Part shown: piece by piece, positions 28,596-37,282 of the stretch
Position numbering within the stretch: position 1 is the first letter of the stretch
Layout: each line of letters starts with the position of its first letter
Origin: a bacterium
GTDB taxonomy: Bacteria > Eisenbacteria > RBG-16-71-46 > CAIMUX01
Length of the DNA stretch: 64,000 nucleotides
Direction of reading: 5' to 3'
Assembly: GCA_030431975.1 (NCBI GenBank)
Contig: JAUIHP010000005.1
Coordinates: 1 to 64,000, forward strand
Program-made: the position numbers and the translations under genes
The notes under the pieces: generated by a model
The model's database searches: none
What the model was told of the DNA's origin: nothing
What the model saw: the letters and a program-made list of their open reading frames with translations, nothing else

Positions 28596-30089
28596 TCAGA
28601 CGCCGCCCTTGCCCCAAATGACGACAGGAATCGTCCGGAGCAGGATTTTCAGGTCCATACCGAAGGACCAGTTGGCGATGTAGAAGAGGTCGAGCAGGAC
28701 CATGTCTTCGAAAGAGACATAGCTGCGGCCGGTCACCTGCCACAGTCCGGTCATGCCGGGGGTAACGTCGAGGCGCTTTCTCTGCCAATCCTTATATAGA
28801 TCATACTCGAAAGGCAGACAGGGACGGGGACCGATCAGGGTCATCTCCCCGCGAAGCACGTTGATGAGCTGCGGCAACTCGTCGAGGCTCGTTCGGCGGA
28901 GAAAGCGTCCGATCGAAGTCACCCGAGGGTCATCCACCAGCTTGTAGAATTTCTTTCCGTCCTTGTCGACGGCGGCGGCGTCCCCGCCTTTCATCATCTC
29001 GACGACGTACTCGCGGTGTCCGCTGTCGTCGTTCTGAACAGCCATCGTGCGGAACTTGTAGAACCAGAACTTCCGGCCGCCCCGTCCCACCCGCTCCTGG
29101 CGGAAGAGAATCGGACCCGGCGAGGAGAACCTGACGAGGATGGCGATGAGCAGGAGCACCGGGGAAATGAGAATCCCGCCCGCGGTCGTGGCCACGATGT
29201 CGAAGATCCGCTTGAGTCCGGCATCCGCATCGCTGATCGGCATTTCGCCGACCGGGATCAGAGGAACTCCGTTGTCGGTTTCGAACGGAACGTTGTCGAC
29301 AAGTTGATTGAAGACGTTGGAAACAACGTGGACGCGCCGGCCGGCCCGAGCCAGCACTTCACTGAGTCGGACGATCTCTTCCCGCGGCAGGTTGGGACGT
29401 GCCACGACGACGAGATCGACTTCCAGTTCATCCGCCAACTGCGGCAGCCCTTCCAAGTCGGTGTGGAAGAGCGGACCCACGTGGGCGCCTCCCTTACCCT
29501 CGGTCGAAGCGAACCCGACGATCTGCGCATGCCGGTTTGTCTTGCGCAGTCCCCGAGCCAGGTTCCGGGCCACTCGGTCGCTTCCGACGACCAGAATGCG
29601 GTCCACCCGCGGCGGTGCAAAGACCCGACTGAGAAGGGCCCCGGCCGGTGGCCGCAACGCCAACAGCCAGACCGCCATCATGCCTTGATAGAGGAAGAGG
29701 ACCTTGCGCAGGTCCCAGGTAATCGTATCCGCGAAAAGGAAGAGCAGCCCAACGGTCAACGCCACGAACCAGGCGAGAACCCGAAGTCCGATCTCGGCCT
29801 GGGTCCGCCACGAGGAAAGGTGGCTGCGTCTGTACAGACCGGAGATCCCCACCACGAGCGGAAAGGTCAGTGCAAGTCCGATGGCAAGGCTCTCCGACGC
29901 CGGAGACGCGCCGAGGCCGACACGGTTCGCCATTTGTAGTGCCAACAGACAAAAGATCTGGGCGACGATCAAGTCGGCCGCAAGCAGTACGAACCGAGGT
30001 TTCTGGCTTCTTCTTGGGGTGTCTTCGGGACCGGAAGTCTCGACGGGGACCCGGCCGTGTGCAGCCCGAGCAGCCACCTGCTCTGTCAT
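28596..30089 (-). CDS. Polyprenyl glycosylphosphotransferase (initiating sugar transferase)
   Basis: This enzyme moves a sugar-1-phosphate from UDP-sugar to undecaprenyl phosphate, the first step in exopolysaccharide or O-antigen assembly. The 497-residue protein has four or five N-terminal membrane helices, a central Rossmann-like CoA-binding domain ([20 protein letters not shown]), another membrane helix, and the C-terminal bacterial sugar transferase domain. The last includes [40 protein letters not shown] and [14 protein letters not shown]-like [14 protein letters not shown]. It could start at ATG 30089 or at a GTG two codons earlier; AGGAG lies just upstream. No flippase, polymerase or other glycosyltransferase is in the window. 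Confidence 0.93.
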   Translation of the reverse strand: MTEQVAARAAHGRVPVETSGPEDTPRRSQKPRFVLLAADLIVAQIFCLLALQMANRVGLGASPASESLAIGLALTFPLVVGISGLYRRSHLSSWRTQAEIGLRVLAWFVALTVGLLFLFADTITWDLRKVLFLYQGMMAVWLLALRPPAGALLSRVFAPPRVDRILVVGSDRVARNLARGLRKTNRHAQIVGFASTEGKGGAHVGPLFHTDLEGLPQLADELEVDLVVVARPNLPREEIVRLSEVLARAGRRVHVVSNVFNQLVDNVPFETDNGVPLIPVGEMPISDADAGLKRIFDIVATTAGGILISPVLLLIAILVRFSSPGPILFRQERVGRGGRKFWFYKFRTMAVQNDDSGHREYVVEMMKGGDAAAVDKDGKKFYKLVDDPRVTSIGRFLRRTSLDELPQLINVLRGEMTLIGPRPCLPFEYDLYKDWQRKRLDVTPGMTGLWQVTGRSYVSFEDMVLLDLFYIANWSFGMDLKILLRTIPVVIWGKGGV

Positions 30090-30288
30090 GTGCACTCGTC
30101 TCCTGCTCCCATGCCCCTCAAATCCATGTCGCGCATCGTCATGCGTAGCCAGCTTCCCTGCTGGTCCTTGTTCGCTTCAACCCACATTCGTGCAGACGAT
30201 AGGGAAACGGTACCGGGCATTTCAACCTGAAATGAGACGGCGGTTTGGCGGGGTGGCGTCAAGCAAAGAGGACAGTCACGGCAAATCC

Positions 30289-30309
30289 GCCGGGAAGAAG
30301 GATCCCGGC
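30289..30309 (-). terminator. Hairpin after the receiver-GAF-kinase gene
   Basis: GCCGGGA and TCCCGGC form a 7-bp stem with a 7-base loop, starting 8 bases beyond the kinase stop on the minus strand. No T-tract follows. The remaining 200 bases to the sugar transferase start contain no gene I can support. Confidence 0.42.
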
Positions 30310-30316
30310 ACGTCAG

Positions 30317-31984
30317 CTACTCCGCTAACTGCTTCGAGGACTTGGAGTTGATCGCTGGAGGAGTGTCGGCGGCGGTGGCCTTGGCGGCCGCCTGCTCGAA
30401 CGGAATCCATACGGAGAAGGTGCTCCCCTCCCCCAATTCCGACTGAACCCAGATCCGCCCCCCATGCTCCTCCACGATCCCCTTGGAGATGGCGAGGCCC
30501 AGGCCCGTCCCTCCGGCGGTCCGGGTGCTCGAGGAGTCAAGCTGGCGGAACTTCGTGAAGAGCTTCCCGACGTCCTCCTGGGCGATACCGATTCCGGAGT
30601 CCCGGATGTCGATCCGCACACCCTCGCCGTCCCGCATGGCCGAGGTGGCAATGATGGAGTCGTGGTCGGAGAACTTGACGGCGTTCCCGAGCAGATTCGT
30701 CAACACCTGGCTGAGACGGAGTTCATCGGCTTCCACGGTCGGAAGATCCGCCTCGATCTCGGCTTCGATCTGAATCGACTTCTGCTCCGCAAGGTTGCCC
30801 AGATTGACGACCACGCTGTTGAGAACGAAGTCGACGTTGACCTCGGTAAAGTGAGTGGAGAGACGCGACGACTCGAGCTTGGAGAAGTCGAGGATGTCAT
30901 TGATCAGCGTCTCGAGGCGCTCGACGTTGGTCATGCAGATGTCGAGCAGCTCCTTCTGCGGCTCCTGCATGTCGAAGTATCCGTCGTCGCCGAGGATTTC
31001 GAGAGTACCCTTGATCGCAGTCAAAGGCGTACGCACCTCATGGGAGACGACGGCCACGAACTCGGACTTCATCTTGTCGAGTGCCTGGATCTTCTCGTAG
31101 ACCCGCGCATTGTGGATCGCGATCGAAGCCTGGCTGGCCAGACCGACCAGGAGGTCCTGATCGTCCGGGCTGAAGACCCGGCCTTCCGCCGAGAAGACCG
31201 CAATCGTTCCCATGATCTCCGACTCCTGGAGGAGCGGAACGATGAACGTGTTGCCGTCGGGGTCCTGACCCTCGTGGAGACAGGCCCGCTTCTCACGGAG
31301 AACCCTTGCGTTGGTCTCCGTCAGCGTCTGGTCGCTTTCTTCAAGACCGAGAGCCACGCGGCAGTGCATCTCGTCCCCTTCGTCCAGAAGGAAGAGCTTT
31401 CCGCCTCGCGCCTTGGTCAGTTCGACCGACTTCTCCATGATGAGATTGAGCGTGCGATCGAGATCCAGTGTGGAGGTGATCTCCTTACCGACCTCGTAGA
31501 GCGTCCGCATTCGCCAGGTCGCCTCTTCGACGAGACGGCTCAGCTGATCGCGATGCTCCTGCAGTGACGTGACGAAGCGGCGATTCTCGGAAAGGAGACG
31601 GCGGCGTTCCAGCGCCTTGCTCACCGTCTGCTCCATCTCATAGAGATCGAACGGCTTCAGTACGTAGTCGTACGCTCCCTGACGAAGCGCGTCGATCGCC
31701 GTCAGCGTCGACGCGTTTCCGGTCAGAACGATGACTTCCATTTCGGGATCAGTCCGCTTGGCGGTCTCGAGGACGGTCAGGCCGTCGGCGCCCGGAAGGT
31801 TCAAGTCTGTCACGACAAGGTCGAATTGCTGGGCAGCCAGAAGCTCCATCGCCTCTTCACCGGTCTTGGCGATGGTGAGCTGGTACTCGCTCTCCTCGAA
31901 GAACTCGACAAAGATTTCCAGCAAAGGTTCTTCGTCGTCCACGACGAGGAGGCGCGGCATATCCAGGCTCTGCGACGACTCCAT
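30317..31984 (-). CDS. Receiver-GAF-histidine kinase (N-terminal receiver hybrid)
   Basis: This 555-residue soluble signalling protein has a CheY-like receiver at 10-125 (acidic pair Asp16/Asp17, phosphoacceptor Asp60, Lys110) and a GAF domain at about 160-298. A HisKA/HATPase core from about 300 has phospho-acceptor His315 in VSHEVRTPL. The catalytic domain shows NLLGNAVKF, DSGIGIAQED and GGTGLGLAISKG, so it should be an active kinase. With the receiver at the N-terminus and no membrane segment, it likely takes its input by phosphotransfer from another kinase plus a small-molecule GAF signal. It lies at the tail of the minus-strand flagellar/signalling run, next to a GAF-diguanylate cyclase. 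Confidence 0.93.
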   Translation of the reverse strand: MESSQSLDMPRLLVVDDEEPLLEIFVEFFEESEYQLTIAKTGEEAMELLAAQQFDLVVTDLNLPGADGLTVLETAKRTDPEMEVIVLTGNASTLTAIDALRQGAYDYVLKPFDLYEMEQTVSKALERRRLLSENRRFVTSLQEHRDQLSRLVEEATWRMRTLYEVGKEITSTLDLDRTLNLIMEKSVELTKARGGKLFLLDEGDEMHCRVALGLEESDQTLTETNARVLREKRACLHEGQDPDGNTFIVPLLQESEIMGTIAVFSAEGRVFSPDDQDLLVGLASQASIAIHNARVYEKIQALDKMKSEFVAVVSHEVRTPLTAIKGTLEILGDDGYFDMQEPQKELLDICMTNVERLETLINDILDFSKLESSRLSTHFTEVNVDFVLNSVVVNLGNLAEQKSIQIEAEIEADLPTVEADELRLSQVLTNLLGNAVKFSDHDSIIATSAMRDGEGVRIDIRDSGIGIAQEDVGKLFTKFRQLDSSSTRTAGGTGLGLAISKGIVEEHGGRIWVQSELGEGSTFSVWIPFEQAAAKATAADTPPAINSKSSKQLAE

Positions 31985-32090
31985 CAGTGTCCTTCTACCT
32001 TCCGTTCCAACTGAGCTTCCATCTTCTCTCGCGAACCCGGCCTTGATTCCGATGTTTCCTACGATCCCGTTCTGAACGCTCTACCCCGGA

Positions 32091-33329
32091 CTAGGCTGCT
32101 CCCATCGAACAAGCCATGCTGCGATTGCGGCCCGACTTCTTCGCCTGGTAGAGAGCCTGGTCGGCCATCTTGACCAGCTCTTCGACGTTCTCGGTATCGT
32201 TCGGATAGCAAGAGACGCCGACGGAGATGGTCAGCCGCTTCCTACGCGGGAACGAGTGCTCCTGCACCGCCGTCCGCAGGCGTTCGGCCGCAGCCATGGC
32301 CTGCTGCTGGTCGGTCATCGGCAGAAGCACGACGAACTCTTCTCCGCCGAAACGGGCCAGCAAGTCCGACTTCCGGGCCCACTTGTGGAGCAGTTTTCCG
32401 AGTTCCGCGAGGATTCGGTCTCCTAGGACGTGGCCGTAGGTGTCGTTGATACGTTTGAAATTGTCGAGATCGAGGAACAGCAGCGAGAACGGGTGATCAT
32501 GCCGCTTGGAACGCTCGACCTCCTCCTGCAGACGGGTCACGAAGTGCCGGCGGTTGTAGAGACCGGTCAGTTCGTCGGTGATGGCGAGACGGGCCATCTC
32601 TTCGTACATGAGGATGCGCTGAAGAATCGAAGCCGCCTGCGACGCGATCAGGGTGAGCAGACGGAGATGCTCATCCGTGAAGGCCTGATTCGCCGAATGG
32701 CTCAGATTGAGAACGCCGACCAGTTCCTGCTGAACGACCAACGGCACGGAGAGGAAGGATCCGATCTCCGGTCCGACGGTCCGCGTCGTGCGATGAAGTT
32801 CGTTGAGAAGGATCGGCTTCTGCTGCTTGGCCACCCACGAGGAGAATCCGTATCCATGGTCGAAGGCAACGCCCCCGATGAGATCGACGTGATCTCCGTA
32901 GACCGATCCGACGACAAGCTGGCCCGAACCCCGGTTCAGAACGAAGAGCGTTCCGTTCTCGAAGGGAATGACCTGGCGGATGAGCTCCATGAGCTTGTCC
33001 AGACCTTCTTCACGCTGATTCGTGGTCTGGATGAGACGGGAGACCTCCATGAGGATCTCCAGCTCCTGCCCTTCGTTGGCTCGCTTCTCGCCCTTGCCGT
33101 TCTGGAGGACGCGAATGATTTTGTTGTGCAACGAGTGCGCCGTTGCCAAGACTTCGGATGACCGCTTCTGTGCGACGGCCTTGTCGATTTTGTCGAGGAA
33201 GGTGGACTTCTCCCGTTCCGTGAGATACCCGGCGTCTTCCAGAACCTTGATCAGCTTCGCCTCTCCTTTGCGAAACTTCTCCGTGATGTCCTGGAGTTGT
33301 TGGGATCCGTTACCGTTTCTCCGTCGCAT
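32091..33329 (-). CDS. GAF-domain diguanylate cyclase
   Basis: This enzyme makes cyclic di-GMP from two GTP. The 412-residue protein (ATG 33329; a GTG eight codons earlier is possible) has an N-terminal helical region, a GAF domain at about 92-240 and a GGDEF domain from about 250. The active site GGEEF is at 328-332. An RKSD inhibitory I-site sits at the standard distance (319-322), so product feedback is expected. Substrate-side residues in FLDLDNFKRINDTYGH are intact. No membrane segment is present. Its position downstream of the flagellar genes suggests control of the motile-sessile switch. Confidence 0.93.
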   Translation of the reverse strand: MRRRNGNGSQQLQDITEKFRKGEAKLIKVLEDAGYLTEREKSTFLDKIDKAVAQKRSSEVLATAHSLHNKIIRVLQNGKGEKRANEGQELEILMEVSRLIQTTNQREEGLDKLMELIRQVIPFENGTLFVLNRGSGQLVVGSVYGDHVDLIGGVAFDHGYGFSSWVAKQQKPILLNELHRTTRTVGPEIGSFLSVPLVVQQELVGVLNLSHSANQAFTDEHLRLLTLIASQAASILQRILMYEEMARLAITDELTGLYNRRHFVTRLQEEVERSKRHDHPFSLLFLDLDNFKRINDTYGHVLGDRILAELGKLLHKWARKSDLLARFGGEEFVVLLPMTDQQQAMAAAERLRTAVQEHSFPRRKRLTISVGVSCYPNDTENVEELVKMADQALYQAKKSGRNRSMACSMGAA

Positions 33330-33386
33330 TTCCCTTGCTCCGTTGCGATGCACCCGTGGGTGCTGCCCCCATCATCCTGTGAGTCC

Positions 33387-34274
33387 CTACGCGGCCATCT
33401 GGAAGTACTGAATCTCCCGTTCGACCGCCGCCTGAGTCCGCCGTAGGAACGAACCCAGATCCTCCTGGCTCAAGTGCAGGCGCTTGAACGCAGGTCCCGG
33501 CGCTTCCAACTCCGGCTCTGGAATCTCTTCCACAGTCGAAGACCAAAGCTCCGAATCGAGAAGTTCATCCACCGCCGCCGCATGAAGCGAAAGCGGATCC
33601 AGGACTTCCGGGTCCTGGTGGTGGCAGCGAGCCACCTGGCATAGAACATCGTCGAACTGCCAGTTTTCGAGGATGGCTCCTCCAACCTCTGTGTGATCCA
33701 GTCCGAAGAAGCGGCGTTCGAAGTCCGCCCCCTCCGCGCTGTGATCCTTCGCCAGGACTCCGTACTCACGCGGGAAGGCCAGCAAGAGCTGCTGACGCCC
33801 GAGGTCGTGGAAAAGCCCGGCCAGAAAGTGAACTTCCGGATCGGCTTGCCGTGTCGTCATGCCCAGCGCGCGCATGGTCAACGCGGAGCTGATCGAGCGA
33901 ACCCAGAGTTGCTTCATGACGGGATGGGATCCGCCCCGCTGCACGGCGGGAAGGCACTGCGAAACGACGATGTCCCGCACGAACCGCATCCCCAGTCGCA
34001 TGATGGCGTCCGGCAGGGTGTCGATCTCGCGTTGCGCCGCCATGGCCGCGGAGTTTCCCGCCCGAATGACCGAGGCGGTCAATGCCGGATCGCGGGAGAT
34101 GGCCCGAGCGAAGTCGGCAGCGCCTGCGTTGTCATCCCGGCTCAGTTCGAGCACCTTGGTCGCGACTTCCGGAAAGGGAGGAAGATCCTCGATCCCCTTC
34201 AGAATCGCCGAGCGGCGCTGCTGGACTTCTGTGAGCAAGTTCGTCTCGTCTCCTACCGTGGGATTCCGTCCCAC
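33387..34274 (-). CDS. HDOD domain protein
   Basis: This 295-residue single-domain protein starts from GTG 34274; a TTG twelve codons in has a better placed GGAGA and is an alternative. The HDOD core begins near residue 25 (LPPFPEVATKVLELSRDD) and includes DPALTASVIRAGNSA, the conserved IMRLG segment and FLAGLFHDLGRQQLLL. HDOD proteins resemble HD phosphohydrolases but usually lack full metal-binding sets and act as signalling scaffolds, sometimes in polar flagellar or chemotactic control. It lies 9 bases after the DUF2802-like gene, so it probably belongs to the flagellar transcript. Confidence 0.88.
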   Translation of the reverse strand: MGRNPTVGDETNLLTEVQQRRSAILKGIEDLPPFPEVATKVLELSRDDNAGAADFARAISRDPALTASVIRAGNSAAMAAQREIDTLPDAIMRLGMRFVRDIVVSQCLPAVQRGGSHPVMKQLWVRSISSALTMRALGMTTRQADPEVHFLAGLFHDLGRQQLLLAFPREYGVLAKDHSAEGADFERRFFGLDHTEVGGAILENWQFDDVLCQVARCHHQDPEVLDPLSLHAAAVDELLDSELWSSTVEEIPEPELEAPGPAFKRLHLSQEDLGSFLRRTQAAVEREIQYFQMAA

Positions 34275-34283
34275 CCCGACCCT

Positions 34284-35639
34284 TTATCGGCCGACCTGAC
34301 CCGATTCCGCAGTCGGAACTCCTTCCGACTGGTCACGAAACAAGCTCTTGAGAATGAGTTCGACTTCGCCCTGACCCAGACCGACGCGCGGCCCGATGTC
34401 CTTGACGCCGATCCCTGCCGCGGCCAGGTTCAGCACCTGCTCACGCATGCGGGCGAGGTTGGACAATTCTGCCGGGGAGAGGCCATTGGACGCAGTGGAC
34501 TGGCCGGCGGACCGGGACCGGACCCATTTTTTGGCCGCGGACGGCACGCGCGACGGGGTCGCCGCCGGCGGATTCGTTTCCGTGTTCTCGACCGCGACAG
34601 GTTCCACCGGCCGCGCTTTCGCAGTCTCGTACAGAGGCGTTTCGACTTCCGAGTCGACGAGTTTCGGCGACTGGGCGACTTTCAGTTCAGAACCGGAAGT
34701 GTCGGCCACGAAGTGTTCCCACGGAGAGACATCGACAAGGTCCGGAAGTTCTGCGGAAACATTTGCCGTCTGGATGGATGGATCCAGCGGGATGGACGAG
34801 GTGAAGCGCGCCAGGGCCGCGGCTTCCACTCCCCCGAAGAGAGGATCCGGATCGTCATACTCCAGGTTGCGGCGCCGGCTTGGCGCCGACTCGGTTTCCG
34901 ACGGCTCGGCCGGAGATTTGCTCGGGGACGCGGCCGTAGACGCAGCCGGGGACGCAGCCGGAGACGCGGCCAGGGAACCAGCCGGAGACCCAGCCGGAGA
35001 CGCGGCGGGGGGTGCGGTTGGGGACGCGGTCGGCGGTGCGACCGGAGCATTGTTTCTCGCCCAGGCACCGGCAGGCAACGCGATCTCTTCTTCCGTCTTC
35101 AGCTCGATTCGTCGAAGGCGTCGGGCCACGCTGTCAAAGGACTCGACCAGATCCAGAACGGATTGCTCAATGGTCTCGAGTCGTGAAGAGAAGGCGGAGT
35201 GTGCGTCACGCTCGATGAGATGCGTTCCCGCGGCTTCCTCGGCCAGGCTCGGTCGGCGTCCCAAGCGGCGCGCGCCGACCCAGGATGCGGTCATGAGGAG
35301 AACGCCGCCCAACCCCAATGCCCAGAGATGCAGACCACCCGGAAGCGTTCCGTTGGCCTGATTCTCGTGGCCGTCGGTCAGCGGAGACGTCGGAGCACTG
35401 CCGGGAAGAGAAGGCCCCAAACGAGAGACGCGGATCTGTTCTTCCAGTCGCTCCGTCGAACTCGGCAGGAGCGCCGCCGTCCCGGTTTTGTCCACGCCTG
35501 GATCGGTGGAAGAGGCGGCCGACGCGGGCTTCGCGTCGTTCTCCGCGTCGGAATGGTTTGCAGTCTCCGCCGTCGCGATGGCGACACCGGAAAGAGTCAG
35601 TACAACAAGAGCCATCCATGTACGTAGCGTGCGAACCAT
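34284..35639 (-). CDS. DUF2802-like flagellar-cluster membrane protein
   Basis: From ATG 35639, with AAGGAG 7 bases upstream, the protein is 451 residues. It has a signal-type N-terminal helix (WMALVVLTLSGVAIA), a second hydrophobic helix at about 105-125 (LGLGGVLLMTASWVG), a coiled-coil segment after that, and a long Ala/Ser/Pro repeat linker around 200-250. A C-terminal helix-turn-helix-like module reads LNLAAAGIGVKDIGPRVGLGQGEVELIL. That C-terminal module resembles DUF2802 proteins found beside flhF-flhG-fliA in other bacteria. The role is unknown; the surroundings suggest flagellar placement or regulation. Confidence 0.6.
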   Translation of the reverse strand: MVRTLRTWMALVVLTLSGVAIATAETANHSDAENDAKPASAASSTDPGVDKTGTAALLPSSTERLEEQIRVSRLGPSLPGSAPTSPLTDGHENQANGTLPGGLHLWALGLGGVLLMTASWVGARRLGRRPSLAEEAAGTHLIERDAHSAFSSRLETIEQSVLDLVESFDSVARRLRRIELKTEEEIALPAGAWARNNAPVAPPTASPTAPPAASPAGSPAGSLAASPAASPAASTAASPSKSPAEPSETESAPSRRRNLEYDDPDPLFGGVEAAALARFTSSIPLDPSIQTANVSAELPDLVDVSPWEHFVADTSGSELKVAQSPKLVDSEVETPLYETAKARPVEPVAVENTETNPPAATPSRVPSAAKKWVRSRSAGQSTASNGLSPAELSNLARMREQVLNLAAAGIGVKDIGPRVGLGQGEVELILKSLFRDQSEGVPTAESGQVGR

Positions 35640-35707
35640 CCTGGTTCTCCTTGTGTTTCGACCGGCGGCCGGTTCGGCGTCCACCAGACCGGGTTTGCAA
35701 CAACCCG

Positions 35708-35962
35708 CTAGGCCTTGACGTCGATGTGATGCCCTCGATCCTCGTCTTCGGGTAGCGCTTCCGTGTCTTCGTTCGCTTCCGAAACGTCAGTGTCGTCGTC
35801 CACGTCCTCGACTTCGAATTTCGCCTTGTCCCGCGACTTTCCCTTGTCCTTGTTCTTGTCTTTGCGGCGTCGGCGAGCCGACTTCTCGTCCTTGGTTCGT
35901 CCCTGGCCACTCAGGCTCGTGACACGGTCCACGTTGCTCGGAATCCGGTTCACTTCGTTCAT
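35708..35962 (-). CDS. Small highly charged protein in the flagellar operon
   Basis: This 84-residue protein with a strong ribosome binding site (GGAGGTA, 6 bases before ATG 35962) lies between fliA and the DUF2802-like gene. It has a short neutral start (MNEVNRIPSNVDRVTSL), a Lys/Arg block at about 23-48, then a strongly acidic half ending DRGHHIDVKA. It is probably disordered, with opposite charge in its two halves. I do not recognise a family. The good ribosome binding site and its place between flagellar genes argue that it is real. Confidence 0.6.
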   Translation of the reverse strand: MNEVNRIPSNVDRVTSLSGQGRTKDEKSARRRRKDKNKDKGKSRDKAKFEVEDVDDDTDVSEANEDTEALPEDEDRGHHIDVKA

Positions 35963-36013
35963 GCGGGGTACCTCCGACGAGGCCTTTCTCCTCCGGCTAC
36001 GGCCTGACGGGGC

Positions 36014-36793
36014 CTAGCCGAGCGCCCTGTGCAGGCGTCCCTTGAGTCGGAGAATGGCCTTGGTATGAATCTGCGAGACGCGGGACTCGGATATCCGAAG
36101 GGCCATCCCGATCTCCTTGAGAGTCATCTCTTCGTAGTAGTAGAGAGCCACGACCAGACGCTCCTGCTCACTGAGCAGGTTGATGAGCTCGAGCAGCGTG
36201 TCGCGATACTCTTCGTCTTCGAGTTCTTCCAACATGTTGAGAGCGGACTTGTCCTCGATGACATCGGCCAGCCCGGCCAGGTCGTGGTCGTCATCGACCT
36301 GCATCGCTTGATCGAGGGAAAGCAGAACGGTTCCGCGAACTTCTTCCAAAAGACGAAGGAACTCGTGCAGGGTGATGCCCATCTCGTCGGCCATTTCCTG
36401 CTCCGTAGCAGCGCGGCCAAGCTTCTGGTCCAGCCTTTGTGCAACCTGTTCGATCATCCGAGCCTTGCGACGGGTCGTACGGGATGCCCAGTCCATGGAG
36501 CGGAGTTCGTCGAGCACGGCGCCCTTGATCCGCCAGATGGCATAGGTCTCGAACTTCGTTCCGCGGCTCTCGTCGTACTTCTCGAGCGCATCGAAGAGAC
36601 CGATCATGGCGGTGTTGATGAGGTCGTCCCGTTCGATCGACTTCGGCAGACCGGATGCGATCTTGTCGACGACATACTTGACAAGGGGGAAGTACCGGCG
36701 AAGCGCAGCGTCTTTGTCCCGTTGATAAATAACGGAGACAGATTCCTCTTCCACGGGCTTCTCCTGGCGAACGGTTTCCGTACGAGCCATCAT
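36014..36793 (-). CDS. fliA: Flagellar sigma factor FliA (sigma-28)
   Basis: FliA directs RNA polymerase to late flagellar and chemotaxis promoters. The 259-residue protein has region 2 (DLINTAMIGLFDALEKYD, FETYAIWRIKGAVLDELRSMDW), region 3 (GRAATEQEMADEMGITLHEF) and region 4 (LSEQERLVVALYYYEEMTLKEIGMALRISESRVSQIHTKA), the normal FliA/WhiG layout. Two Met codons at the start are both possible. It is expressed from the same unit as flhF/flhG. No flgM anti-sigma gene is in the window. Confidence 0.96.
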   Translation of the reverse strand: MMARTETVRQEKPVEEESVSVIYQRDKDAALRRYFPLVKYVVDKIASGLPKSIERDDLINTAMIGLFDALEKYDESRGTKFETYAIWRIKGAVLDELRSMDWASRTTRRKARMIEQVAQRLDQKLGRAATEQEMADEMGITLHEFLRLLEEVRGTVLLSLDQAMQVDDDHDLAGLADVIEDKSALNMLEELEDEEYRDTLLELINLLSEQERLVVALYYYEEMTLKEIGMALRISESRVSQIHTKAILRLKGRLHRALG

Positions 36794-36811
36794 TCCTCCC
36801 TTGCAGTAGGG

Positions 36812-37267
36812 CTAGGCAGCTTTCGCGACGTCAGCAGCGTCGCTGGTTTCATTGGCAGCATTTCGAGCATCGGCGGCCGGAGCCTCGACGGTCTGGGAGT
36901 CCGTACCCGGACCGTCGGTGGCCGGGCTCTCCCCGGCCGTCGTGTTCCCATCCGTGGGATCCGTAGTCTCCGTGGAACCCACGAATCCCCGTGGAATCGG
37001 CGTGTCGTCACCGTGTTCCACCATTTCCCGTCTCTTCTCTTCCTCTTCCTTCTTTCGCTCCATCTCCTCGCGGGCGAGTTCCGCCAAGACCGATCGGCCG
37101 ACGAGATGCGCGCCAAAGAACGTGACGAAGAAGACCACTCCACCGCCGATCAGGGATCGCAATGCAATGCCCCAAACGGAGACTCCGTTCCACAACATGA
37201 CGGCGGCGGACAAACCCGTAGCGCAAAGCGCCACGATCATCGAAATCTCGAAGACCATCTGATGCAT
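36812..37267 (-). CDS. Two-helix membrane protein between flhG and fliA
   Basis: This 151-residue protein is unrecognised. It has two hydrophobic helices (about 7-30 and 33-55), then a strongly charged helix (LAREEMERKKEEEEKRREM) that should be cytoplasmic, and a Thr/Asp/Pro/Ala-rich disordered tail. It lies 15 bases after flhG and 18 before fliA, on the same strand. Position suggests a part in flagellar placement or control, but nothing in the sequence proves it. Confidence 0.6.
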   Translation of the reverse strand: MHQMVFEISMIVALCATGLSAAVMLWNGVSVWGIALRSLIGGGVVFFVTFFGAHLVGRSVLAELAREEMERKKEEEEKRREMVEHGDDTPIPRGFVGSTETTDPTDGNTTAGESPATDGPGTDSQTVEAPAADARNAANETSDAADVAKAA

Positions 37268-37282
37268 CGCGTCGTCCCTCTT

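Noticed and set aside
28558-28788. Longer start for the Gfo/Idh/MocA protein
   Set aside because: The extra 77 residues overlap the sugar transferase 3' end in another frame, and the Rossmann fold begins immediately after ATG 28557.
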